Origin: Rhodobacteraceae bacterium UBA3069
Lineage (GTDB): Bacteria; Pseudomonadota; Alphaproteobacteria; Rhodobacterales; Rhodobacteraceae
Direction of reading: 5' to 3'
Assembly (NCBI GenBank): GCA_002366795.1
Contig: DFBX01000080.1
Location: forward strand, 1 to 36,108
Length of the DNA: 36,108 bases
Shown here one piece after another: positions 1 through 7,164 of the stretch. Made by a program: the position numbers and the translations under genes. Numbering within the stretch: position 1 is the stretch's first letter; the number at the start of each line of letters is the position of its first letter. The notes under the pieces are model-generated. The model had not been told where the DNA came from and did not search any database. It worked only from the letters and a program-made list of their open reading frames with translations.

Positions 1-85
1 GCTCGCTGACTGTCTCTTCGCCTTTCAGCGCTTCCAACGCCACCTTGGCTTTGAACTCTGGATGATGTTGCTTCCGTTTCGACAT
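1..85 (-). CDS. IS3-family transposase OrfA, N-terminal fragment
   Basis: The first 28 codons of an IS3/IS911-type OrfA are visible. The protein begins MSKRKQHHPEFKAKVALEAL and continues KGEETVSE, the typical start of the helix-turn-helix DNA-binding protein that, with OrfB, forms the transposase by programmed frameshifting. The ATG at 83-85 is preceded by a good ribosome binding site (GAAGGAG, minus strand, near 93-99). The gene runs off the window edge, so whether the element is intact is unknown. The family call rests on the conserved N-terminus and the TG-type element end. Confidence 0.8.
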   Translation of the reverse strand, partial: MSKRKQHHPEFKAKVALEALKGEETVSE

Positions 86-165
86 TCCTGATCTCCTTCG
101 TGTTGAAGATCAGCAGACTACAAATCGCAGCTTACGTCTGTGTCCGAATTTCGGGGGGTAGCTCA
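1..165 (-). mobile_element. IS3-family insertion sequence, left end (partial)
   Basis: The window opens inside an insertion sequence whose transposase orfA reads leftward out of the window. The outer boundary is probably near 165: read on the minus strand, the element would begin TGAGCTACCCCCCGAAATTC, a 5'-TG end followed by a C-rich stretch as in IS3-family terminal repeats. A non-coding stretch of about 80 nt then leads to the orfA start. Only one end is visible, so the inverted-repeat partner and target duplication cannot be checked. A contig ending in such a repeat is typical of draft assembly. Confidence 0.72.
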
Positions 166-354
166 TACTTCTTTGAAAAAGACAAAACATTACTGGCACC
201 CTAATGTTATTCGCCACATCTTAAATGCAATGCGTAGCTTATATCGCCATGACTGCAAGAGGGCAGAGCGCACGCAACCGCATTGGTAATTCCAATCCAT
301 CTGCGGGAGGGCGGGTGGGGCGATCCGCGCAGGCGGGAGCGTCAATCGACCTCC

Positions 355-1485
355 CTACAGCCGTTCGATATCGCCCATCTCGCGGGCGGCATGGAATTCT
401 GCCTCGAACTGCGCAAAGGTTCCGGCCCCGATCGCATCGCGCATCCCCTGCATAAGCTCTTGATAGTAATGCAGGTTATGCCACGTCAGCAGCATCCCCG
501 AGATCATTTCCTGCGCGCGGAACACATGGTGCAGATAGGCGCGCGAATAATTCTGGCAGGCGGGGCATGTGCAATGCTCGTCCAGCGGGCGCGGGTCGTC
601 CTGATGGCGGGCGTTCTTGATATTGACCTGTCCGCGCCGCGTCCAGGCCTGCCCCGTCCGGCCCGAGCGCGAGGGCAAAACGCAATCCATCATATCAACG
701 CCGCGTTTCACCGCGCCGACGATGTCATCGGGCTTGCCCACCCCCATCAGATAGCGCGGACGATCCTGCGGCAGCATGTCCGGCGCATAATCCAGCACAC
801 CAAACATCGCCTCTTGCCCCTCGCCCACGGCCAGACCGCCGATGGCATAGCCGTCAAAACCAATGCCTTTCAGCGCCTCGGCGCTTTCTTCGCGCAGCTC
901 TTGCGTCACGCCGCCCTGCTGGATGCCGAACAGCGCATATCCGGGCCGGTCGCCAAAAGCATCGCGGCTGCGCTGCGCCCACCGCATCGACAGGCGCATC
1001 GACTTGGCCACCTGATCATCGGTGGCGGGCAGCGCCGGGCATTCGTCGAAACACATCACGATGTCCGAGTCCAACAGCTTTTGAATCTCCATCGACCGCT
1101 CCGGCGTCAACTTATGGCGCGAGCCGTCGATATGGCTGCGAAAGGTCACGCCCTCTTCGGTCAGCTTGCGCAGCTCTGACAGACTCATCACCTGGAACCC
1201 GCCGCTGTCCGTCAGGATCGGCTTGTCCCAGTTCATGAACCTGTGCAGCCCGCCCAGCCGGTCAATCCGCTCTGCCGTAGGGCGCAGCATCAAATGATAG
1301 GTATTGCCAAGCAAAATGTCGGCCCCCGTGGCCGCCACGCTTTCCGGCATCATCGCCTTGACCGTACCAGCTGTTCCAACGGGCATGAAGGCCGGCGTGC
1401 GGATGGCCCCGCGGGGCGTATTAATCACTCCCAGTCGCGCCTTTCCGTCCTGCACCTTCAACGTAAAGTCAATCCGCTGTGCCAT
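355..1485 (-). CDS. tgt: Queuine/7-deazaguanine tRNA-ribosyltransferase
   Basis: This enzyme exchanges guanine-34 of GU(N)-anticodon tRNAs for preQ1 in queuosine synthesis in the cytoplasm. The 376-residue protein is the usual bacterial Tgt length. It shows the TIM-barrel landmarks: TDSGGFQVMS with Asp93 (general acid/base), MDCVLPSRSGRTG with the nucleophile Asp277, and a C-terminal zinc site Cys315-x-Cys317-x2-Cys320 with His346. The start at 1485 (MAQRIDF) is chosen because family homology begins there; an upstream extension of 74 codons in the same frame has no family features. It is divergent from the ftsB-like gene, separated by 197 bp. No T-rich intrinsic terminator is seen between its stop and the IS end, so the transcript may run toward the IS. 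Confidence 0.96.
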   Translation of the reverse strand: MAQRIDFTLKVQDGKARLGVINTPRGAIRTPAFMPVGTAGTVKAMMPESVAATGADILLGNTYHLMLRPTAERIDRLGGLHRFMNWDKPILTDSGGFQVMSLSELRKLTEEGVTFRSHIDGSRHKLTPERSMEIQKLLDSDIVMCFDECPALPATDDQVAKSMRLSMRWAQRSRDAFGDRPGYALFGIQQGGVTQELREESAEALKGIGFDGYAIGGLAVGEGQEAMFGVLDYAPDMLPQDRPRYLMGVGKPDDIVGAVKRGVDMMDCVLPSRSGRTGQAWTRRGQVNIKNARHQDDPRPLDEHCTCPACQNYSRAYLHHVFRAQEMISGMLLTWHNLHYYQELMQGMRDAIGAGTFAQFEAEFHAAREMGDIERL

Positions 1486-1682
1486 AGCCTGCCCTTTCGT
1501 GCCGTCTTGCGCCCTTCTACGCGCCCCCCGTCCCGCTGCCAAGCGCGGCCTGAACAGGCGAAAATCGGCCTTTTTCGCCAAATACCTGTGGAAAACGCGC
1601 AAATGGGGATTCACATAGCGAATCACCTGTGGCATTGTGTTTGCGACCGCCCAAGCAAGAGGCGGCGAAACCGAGGCAGAGC

Positions 1683-1982
1683 ATGGCAAACCGCAAAAAA
1701 CCCGCATTGGGCCTGTTGGCTTATTTTGCCGTGGCGTTTTCGCTTGGGGCCTATTTCACCTTTGCCGCCGTGCAGGGCGATTTCGGCCTGTTCCGCCGGG
1801 CCGAAATCGTGGCCGAAGGCGCGGACCTGAAAACCGAACTGGACCGACTGAACCTTGAAGTCGCCCGTATGGAAAACCTGACCCGCCGCCTGTCCGACAG
1901 CTACCTGGATCTGGACCTGCTGGACGAACAGGCCCGCGATGTTCTGGGCCTGATCCGCGCGGATGAGATCGTGATCCGTTAA
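1683..1982 (+). CDS. FtsB/DivIC-family septum formation initiator
   Basis: This is a 99-residue bitopic membrane protein. A single N-terminal transmembrane segment (about residues 8-28, LGLLAYFAVAFSLGAYFTF) is followed by a periplasmic coiled coil (about 37-75, with regular Leu/hydrophobic spacing, e.g. LKTELDRLNLEVARMENL) and a short C-terminal tail. This is the architecture of FtsB/DivIC, which bridges FtsL and FtsQ in the divisome. Location directly upstream of the pyruvate dehydrogenase genes is common in alphaproteobacteria. The start MANRKKPAL at 1683 is preferred over an in-frame ATG at 1629 because the basic residues then sit just before the membrane helix and a GAGGCAG sequence lies upstream. 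FtsB is the likely identity, but the family is short and weakly conserved. Confidence 0.85.
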   Translation: MANRKKPALGLLAYFAVAFSLGAYFTFAAVQGDFGLFRRAEIVAEGADLKTELDRLNLEVARMENLTRRLSDSYLDLDLLDEQARDVLGLIRADEIVIR

Positions 1983-1987
1983 CGATT

Positions 1988-2037
1988 GCCGCCATTGTCG
2001 CGCGGCCGCGACGCCGCCATTGTCGCGCGGCCGCGAC
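1988..2037 (+). repeat. Perfect 25-bp tandem direct repeat
   Basis: Two adjacent identical copies of a 25-bp unit lie at 1988-2012 and 2013-2037, starting five bases after the ftsB-like stop codon. Each unit contains GTCGCGCGGCCGCGAC, a 16-base perfect palindrome, so each copy can form its own hairpin. No T-tract follows, so these are not standard intrinsic terminators. It may be a recent slippage duplication or a pair of processing/binding sites. Confidence 0.9.
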
Positions 2038-2316
2038 CAAGCAATATCTGCATTAAGATCACCCGCACAAACCGTATCGCTTACACTCGCTCTGGCGTGG
2101 CGGCACTGGCAACGGCGACTGCCGGCTTCGCCGCCGTTTTCCACCCACGATCCTTCTTGCACACCGCAGCCCCACTTCGCCAGGATTTCCCCATTCGAAC
2201 CCAGTCACTTCGGGGGCGCAGGTCCAATCCGAAATTCACTCTCGCATCGCGTGGCGACATGCTGTATTAAATAGTTTAACGCTAAACCATTCGTTTATCC
2301 TGGGAGGGGACGCCGC
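2038..2316 (+). other. Intergenic region upstream of the pdh operon
   Basis: These 279 bp separate the tandem repeat from pdhA. I see no convincing gene; the short open frames here lack ribosome binding sites and family similarity. The last 60 bp turn AT-rich and carry a possible extended -10 element, a GTTTA/TAAAC palindrome and the strong pdhA ribosome binding site (GGGAGGGG). It therefore looks like the promoter region of pdhABC. Confidence 0.6.
2262..2287 (+). promoter_or_regulatory. Candidate pdh promoter -10 with overlapping operator palindrome
   Basis: An extended -10-like TGTATTAA (2263-2270) is followed at 2274-2287 by the inverted repeat GTTTA-ACGC-TAAAC. A transcript from this -10 would start inside the palindrome, which is the usual place for a repressor operator. 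No convincing -35 is visible. The regulator is unknown; naming one would be guesswork. Confidence 0.35.
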
Positions 2317-3324
2317 ATGGCAACCAAGAAAGCTCCAGCAAAATCAAATGCTTCATGTGAAGACCTGAAACAGTATTACCGCGACATGTTGCTGATCCGT
2401 CGATTCGAGGAAAAGGCCGGTCAGCTATATGGCATGGGCCTGATCGGCGGGTTCTGCCACCTTTACATCGGTCAAGAGGCCGTGGTGGTCGGGCTGGAAG
2501 CCGCCGCCGAAGAAGGCGACAAACGCATCACCTCCTACCGTGACCACGGCCATATGCTGGCCTGCGGCATGAATCCGAACGGGGTGATGGCCGAACTGAC
2601 CGGGCGTGAGGGAGGCTACTCAAAGGGCAAGGGCGGCTCGATGCACATGTTCTCCAAGGAAAAGCATTTTTACGGCGGTCACGGCATCGTCGGCGCGCAG
2701 GTGCCGCTGGGTGCCGGGCTGGCATTTGCCGATAAGTATAAGGAAAACGGCCGCGTCACATTCACCTATTTCGGTGATGGCGCGGCGAACCAAGGCCAGG
2801 TCTATGAGACATTCAATATGGCCGCCCTGTGGAAACTGCCGGTGATCTTCGTGATCGAGAACAACCAGTATGCCATGGGCACGTCGCAGGCGCGATCGAC
2901 CTCGACCGCTGACATCCACACCCGCGGCGCGCCCTTCGGAATCCCCGGCGAAAACGTCGATGGCATGGACGTGCTGGCCGTCAAGGAAGCCGGCGAAAAA
3001 GCGGTGAAACACTGCCGCGCGGGCAAAGGCCCTTATATCCTTGAGGTGAAAACCTACCGTTACCGCGGGCATTCCATGTCCGACCCCGCCAAGTACCGCA
3101 CCCGCGAAGAGGTGCAGAAAATGCGCGAGGAAAAAGACGCCATCGAACATGTGCGCGAAATGCTGATCACCGGCAAACACGCGACAGAGGACGATCTGAA
3201 AGCGATCGACAAGGAAATCAAGGAAGTGGTGAATGCCAGCGCGGAGTTCGCCAAGGAAAGCCCGGAACCAGCCCTCGAAGAGCTGTGGACCGACATCTAC
3301 GCAGCCGAAATTCCGCAGGCTTGA
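2317..3324 (+). CDS. pdhA: Pyruvate dehydrogenase E1 component, alpha subunit
   Basis: This is the thiamine-diphosphate-binding half of the heterotetrameric E1 enzyme, which decarboxylates pyruvate and passes the acetyl group to lipoyl domains of the PDH complex in the cytoplasm. The 335 residues match the alphaproteobacterial family. The ThDP/Mg motif is visible as GDGAANQGQ (Gly153 onward) ending in ENNQYAMGTS near 181-190. The conserved loop YRYRGHSMSDPAKYRT corresponds to the phosphorylation loop of mitochondrial E1-alpha; there is no sign here of a dedicated kinase. The ATG follows a strong GGGAGGGG ribosome binding site. pdhB starts 15 nt after the stop, so the two are co-transcribed. 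Confidence 0.97.
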   Translation: MATKKAPAKSNASCEDLKQYYRDMLLIRRFEEKAGQLYGMGLIGGFCHLYIGQEAVVVGLEAAAEEGDKRITSYRDHGHMLACGMNPNGVMAELTGREGGYSKGKGGSMHMFSKEKHFYGGHGIVGAQVPLGAGLAFADKYKENGRVTFTYFGDGAANQGQVYETFNMAALWKLPVIFVIENNQYAMGTSQARSTSTADIHTRGAPFGIPGENVDGMDVLAVKEAGEKAVKHCRAGKGPYILEVKTYRYRGHSMSDPAKYRTREEVQKMREEKDAIEHVREMLITGKHATEDDLKAIDKEIKEVVNASAEFAKESPEPALEELWTDIYAAEIPQA

Positions 3325-3339
3325 GGGAGAGATAGACAC

Positions 3340-4716
3340 ATGGCAACCGAAATTCTGATGCCCGCCCTGTCCCCCACCATGGAGGAAGGCACCCTGGCAA
3401 AATGGCTGGTCAAGGAAGGCGACACCATCAAATCCGGCGACATCATGGCCGAGATCGAAACTGACAAGGCGACGATGGAATTCGAAGCGGCTGACGAAGG
3501 CACCGTGGGCAAGATCCTGATCGCGGAAGGCACCGAAGGGGTCAAGGTCAACACGCCCATCGCCGTGCTGCTGGAGGAAGGCGAAAGCGCCGACGATATC
3601 GCGACGGCTTCGGCCGGGACGGAGGCGACCGCCGACGCGGACGCGAAGGCGGCCCCTGCGGCCTCCGCCGCGCCCGCCCCTGCCCCGCCCAAGCCCGCCA
3701 AGGTGGAGGAACCGGACTGGCCCGAAGGCACCCCGATGAAGAAACAAACCGTGCGCGAAGCGATCCGCGACGCCATGGCCGAGGAAATGCGCCGCGACGA
3801 CACCGTGTTCCTGATGGGCGAAGAAGTCGCCGAATATCAGGGCGCCTACAAGGTGTCTCAGGGCCTGCTCGACGAATTCGGCGCGAAACGCGTGATCGAC
3901 ACGCCGATCACCGAACACGGGTTCGCCGGTATCGGCGTCGGCGCCGCCTTTGGCGGGCTGCGGCCCGTCGTCGAATTCATGACCTTCAACTTCGCCATGC
4001 AGGCCATTGACCACATCATCAACTCTGCCGCCAAAACGCTGTATATGTCCGGCGGACAGATGGGCGCACCGATGGTGTTCCGTGGCCCCAACGGCGCCGC
4101 CGCCCGCGTGGGTGCGCAGCACAGCCACGATTATGCCGCTTGGTATGCGCAAATCCCCGGCCTGAAAGTCGTCATGCCCTATTCGGCCGCCGACGCCAAA
4201 GGGTTGATGAAGACCGCCATCCGCGACCTCAACCCGGTGATCTTCCTTGAAAACGAAATCATGTATGGCAAGTCTTTCGAAGTGCCTGCCATGGATGATT
4301 TCACTATCCCCTTCGGCAAGGCCAAGATCTGGCGCGAGGGGTCCGATGTGACCCTGGTCAGCTTTGGCATCGGCATGACCTATGCCCTTGAAGCGGCGGA
4401 GAAACTGGCCGCTGACGGGATCGAGGCAGAGGTGATCGACCTGCGCACCCTGCGCCCGATCGACTATGACACGATCACCGAAAGCGTGCAGAAGACCAAC
4501 CGCTGCGTGACCATCGAAGAAGGCTTCCCCGTGGCATCCATCGGCAACCACCTATCGGCCTATATCATGGAAAACGCATTCGATTACTTGGACGCACCCG
4601 TGATCAACTGCACCGGCAAGGACGTGCCCATGCCCTATGCAGCCAACCTTGAAAAACACGCGCTGATCACCACTGAAGAGGTGATCGAAGCCGTGCGCAA
4701 AGTGACCTACCGGTAA
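3340..4716 (+). CDS. pdhB: Pyruvate dehydrogenase E1 beta subunit with N-terminal lipoyl domain
   Basis: The 458-residue protein fuses a biotinyl-lipoyl domain (about 1-80) to the E1-beta transketolase-like domains (about 130-458) through an Ala/Pro-rich linker (about 88-125). Lipoylation is predicted at Lys43 in EIETDKATMEF. The E1-beta part carries family signatures such as VFLMGEEVAEYQGAYKVSQG and a C-terminal transketolase region (VIDLRTLRPIDYDTI). The extra lipoyl domain is a known feature of some alphaproteobacteria (Zymomonas, Sinorhizobium, Rhodobacterales) and gives an additional acetyl carrier within the complex. It sits between pdhA and pdhC with gaps of 15 and 10 nt and clearly shares their transcript. 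Confidence 0.97.
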   Translation: MATEILMPALSPTMEEGTLAKWLVKEGDTIKSGDIMAEIETDKATMEFEAADEGTVGKILIAEGTEGVKVNTPIAVLLEEGESADDIATASAGTEATADADAKAAPAASAAPAPAPPKPAKVEEPDWPEGTPMKKQTVREAIRDAMAEEMRRDDTVFLMGEEVAEYQGAYKVSQGLLDEFGAKRVIDTPITEHGFAGIGVGAAFGGLRPVVEFMTFNFAMQAIDHIINSAAKTLYMSGGQMGAPMVFRGPNGAAARVGAQHSHDYAAWYAQIPGLKVVMPYSAADAKGLMKTAIRDLNPVIFLENEIMYGKSFEVPAMDDFTIPFGKAKIWREGSDVTLVSFGIGMTYALEAAEKLAADGIEAEVIDLRTLRPIDYDTITESVQKTNRCVTIEEGFPVASIGNHLSAYIMENAFDYLDAPVINCTGKDVPMPYAANLEKHALITTEEVIEAVRKVTYR

Positions 4717-4726
4717 GGAGAGCGAG

Positions 4727-6049
4727 ATGCCCACAGAAATCCTGATGCCCGCGCTGTCCCCCACAATGGAGGAAGGCAGGCTGGCGAAATGGCTGGTCAA
4801 GGAAGGCGACGCGGTCAAATCCGGCGACCTTCTGGCCGAGATCGAAACTGACAAGGCGACGATGGAATTCGAAGCCGTGGACGAAGGCGTGATCGGCAAG
4901 ATCCTGATCCCGGATGGCACCGAAGGGGTCAAGGTGAACAGTCCCATCGCCGTGTTGCTGGAAGATGGCGAAAGCGCCGACGACATCGCCAGCACGTCGA
5001 ACCCCGCGCCAGAGCCAGCTTCGGCCAAGGCCGATGCTGGGGATGCGGGCGCGAAGGCGGCTGCCAGCGGCAGCTCCGCCGCGCCCGCGGCCCCTGCCCG
5101 CGCGGATGGGGAACGGATCTTTGCTTCCCCCCTTGCCCGCCGCATCGCGGGCAACAAGGGCCTGGACCTGAGCCAGATCAGCGGCACCGGCCCCAAGGGG
5201 CGGATCGTGAAGGCCGATGTCGAAGGGGCAAGCCCCTCGGCGGCCAAACCGGCTGCGGCAGAAGCAGCGCCAGCGGCACAATCCGCCGCACCCGCAGCCG
5301 CGGCACCGGTCCCCGCAGGCCCGTCCACCGATGCGGTTATCAAGATGTATGAAGGTCGCGACTACGAGGAAATCAAGCTGGACGGCATGCGCAAGACCAT
5401 CGCCGCCCGCCTGACCGAGGCCAAACAAACCATCCCGCATTTCTACCTGCGGCGCGACATCAAGCTGGACGCGCTGCTGAAATTCCGTGGCGATTTGAAC
5501 GCGCAGTTGGCGGATCGGGGCGTGAAGCTTTCGGTCAACGATTTCATCATCAAGGCCTGTGCCTTGGCCCTGCAAAAGGTGCCTGCGGCCAATGCGGTCT
5601 GGGCTGGCGACCGCGTGTTACAGATGAAAGCCTCGGACGTGGCGGTGGCCGTCGCGATCGAGGGCGGGCTGTTCACCCCCGTCCTGCAAGATGCTGAAAG
5701 CAAATCGCTTTCCGCCTTGTCGGCACAGATGAAAGACCTTGCCACACGCGCCCGCGACCGCAAGCTGGCCCCGCATGAGTATCAAGGTGGCAGCTTTGCC
5801 ATTTCCAACCTTGGCATGTTCGGGATCGACAATTTCGACGCCGTGATCAACCCGCCGCATGGGGCGATCCTTGCCGTGGGCGCAGGTGTGAAAAAGCCGG
5901 TTGTCGGCAAGGATGGTGCGCTTGAAGTGGCCACGGTCATGTCCGTCACCCTGTCCGTGGATCACCGCGTAATCGACGGGGCACTGGGTGCCGAACTGCT
6001 GCAAGCCATCGCGGAAGGGCTGGAAAATCCGATGGTCATGCTGGCGTAA
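4727..6049 (+). CDS. pdhC: Dihydrolipoamide acetyltransferase (PDH E2)
   Basis: This is the core-forming E2 of the pyruvate dehydrogenase complex; it transfers acetyl from lipoyl-lysine to CoA. Order of domains in 440 residues: one lipoyl domain (about 1-80, Lys43 in EIETDKATMEF), Ala/Pro linker, peripheral subunit-binding domain (about 126-165, FASPLARRIAGNKGLDLSQI), second linker, and catalytic domain (about 205-440) ending in SVDHRVIDGALGAE with catalytic His413. E3 (lpd) is not directly downstream in this window. The lipoyl domain is highly similar to that of pdhB even at DNA level. A GGAGAG ribosome binding site precedes the ATG, and a strong terminator follows the stop. Confidence 0.97.
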   Translation: MPTEILMPALSPTMEEGRLAKWLVKEGDAVKSGDLLAEIETDKATMEFEAVDEGVIGKILIPDGTEGVKVNSPIAVLLEDGESADDIASTSNPAPEPASAKADAGDAGAKAAASGSSAAPAAPARADGERIFASPLARRIAGNKGLDLSQISGTGPKGRIVKADVEGASPSAAKPAAAEAAPAAQSAAPAAAAPVPAGPSTDAVIKMYEGRDYEEIKLDGMRKTIAARLTEAKQTIPHFYLRRDIKLDALLKFRGDLNAQLADRGVKLSVNDFIIKACALALQKVPAANAVWAGDRVLQMKASDVAVAVAIEGGLFTPVLQDAESKSLSALSAQMKDLATRARDRKLAPHEYQGGSFAISNLGMFGIDNFDAVINPPHGAILAVGAGVKKPVVGKDGALEVATVMSVTLSVDHRVIDGALGAELLQAIAEGLENPMVMLA

Positions 6050-6081
6050 CCTGACCGCACAAGCCTTTGAAATAAAAGTAA

Positions 6082-6117
6082 AGCCCCGCCAAGCATCAAA
6101 CCCGGCGGGGCTTTTTC
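6082..6117 (+). terminator. Intrinsic terminator of pdhABC (also read by cysE)
   Basis: A perfect 9-bp stem, AGCCCCGCC (6082-6090) with GGCGGGGCT (6104-6112), is followed by five T residues on the plus strand. It lies 32 nt after the pdhC stop. The convergent cysE gene ends just beyond it, and on the minus strand the same hairpin is followed by a shorter T run, so it may serve both genes. Confidence 0.92.
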
Positions 6118-6138
6118 AATCTATCATGGACATTGAAA

Positions 6139-6963
6139 TCAGTCCTGCGCTTCACCCGGGCGCACCCCGATCAACTGGTTCATCGACACCGAGGGTTGCG
6201 CGCAACCGGCTGTTCCAACCACCTTGGCCGGAACCCCGGCAACGGTTGTTTTGGGCGGCACGTCCTGCAACACGACCGAGCCTGCCGCAACGCGGCTGCA
6301 ATGGCCGATCTTGATATTGCCCAACACCTTGGCACCCGCGCCGATCAACACGCCATCGCCGATCTTGGGGTGGCGGTCTTCCTCTTCCTTGCCGGTGCCG
6401 CCAAGGGTGACGGAATGCAGCATCGACACGTTGTCGCCCACCACTGCGGTCTCGCCGATGACGGTGGCATGGGCGTGGTCGATCATGATCCCCTTGCCGA
6501 TACGCGCCGCCGGATGGATATCCACCCCGAAGGCCTCCGATATCCGCATCTGGAAAAATTCGGCCATGTCACGGCGGCCGGAATTCCACAGCCAATGCGC
6601 CACGCGGTAGGCTTGGATGGCTTGGAAGCCCTTGAAAAACATCAAGGGTTGCAGGAACCGGTGGCAGGCCGGGTCGCGTTCGAACACGGCGGCAATGTCG
6701 GCGCGGGCATCCAATGCCAGCGTTTCATCCGCCGCGTAGGCTTCATCGCAAATCTCGCGCAGAAGCTGCTCTGACATCTCGCCCGAGGCCAATTTCATCG
6801 AAGTCCGGTAAGCGAGTGCATCAGCGATCGAGCCGTGATGCAGGATCGAAGAGTGGATGAGCCCGCCCAGAAGCGGTTCGTCCACGACCACTTGCTCCGC
6901 CTCGACGCGGATGCGGGACCAGATCGGGTCGATCTCGGCGAGGTTTGGGCGTCTCTCTGCCAT
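6139..6963 (-). CDS. cysE: Serine O-acetyltransferase
   Basis: The enzyme acetylates L-serine with acetyl-CoA, the first step of cysteine synthesis. The 274 residues comprise an alpha-helical N-terminal domain (about 1-140) and a left-handed beta-helix of hexapeptide repeats (about 145-250). Catalytic His163 with its partner Asp148 lie in VDIHPAARIGKGIMIDHAHA, and the loop SVTLGGTGKEEEDRHPKIG is the acetyl-CoA/cofactor region. Length and motifs match E. coli CysE. The ATG at 6963 follows a GGAAGGAA ribosome binding site. It lies just downstream of the GTA cluster on the same strand but behind a terminator, so it probably has its own promoter in 6964-7107. Confidence 0.96.
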   Translation of the reverse strand: MAERRPNLAEIDPIWSRIRVEAEQVVVDEPLLGGLIHSSILHHGSIADALAYRTSMKLASGEMSEQLLREICDEAYAADETLALDARADIAAVFERDPACHRFLQPLMFFKGFQAIQAYRVAHWLWNSGRRDMAEFFQMRISEAFGVDIHPAARIGKGIMIDHAHATVIGETAVVGDNVSMLHSVTLGGTGKEEEDRHPKIGDGVLIGAGAKVLGNIKIGHCSRVAAGSVVLQDVPPKTTVAGVPAKVVGTAGCAQPSVSMNQLIGVRPGEAQD

Positions 6964-7107
6964 GTCGTGGTTCCTTCCGTTGGAGAGTCCAAGTTAGCAG
7001 ATATTGCATTTTTGCGAAACGTAAAGCTGTGATCGGGGCATCAACGAAATGAATACATGCTGCGGGTCACGCCGCCCGACGGCACCAAAACCCCTTGGCA
7101 GACATGG

Positions 7108-7144
7108 AAAAACCCGCCCCAGCGCATATGGCCGAGGCGGGGTT
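7108..7144 (-). terminator. Terminator at the end of the GTA operon
   Basis: On the minus strand, 20 nt past the g15 stop, AACCCCGCC pairs with GGCGGGTT (one bulged C) around a 17-nt loop, followed by five T residues (A-run at 7108-7112 on the plus strand). This ends the GTA transcript before cysE. Confidence 0.85.
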
Positions 7145-7164
7145 CAAACTGTCGTGAACGGAAG

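Noticed and set aside
225..455. Small plus-strand open frames between the IS end and tgt
   Set aside because: They overlap tgt in antisense and lack ribosome binding sites; positions 166-354 hold nothing that I can support.
2620..4551. A 643-codon open frame on the minus strand
   Set aside because: It is the reverse complement of pdhA and pdhB coding sequence, with low-complexity His/Gly/Phe-rich composition; the sense-strand genes are certain.
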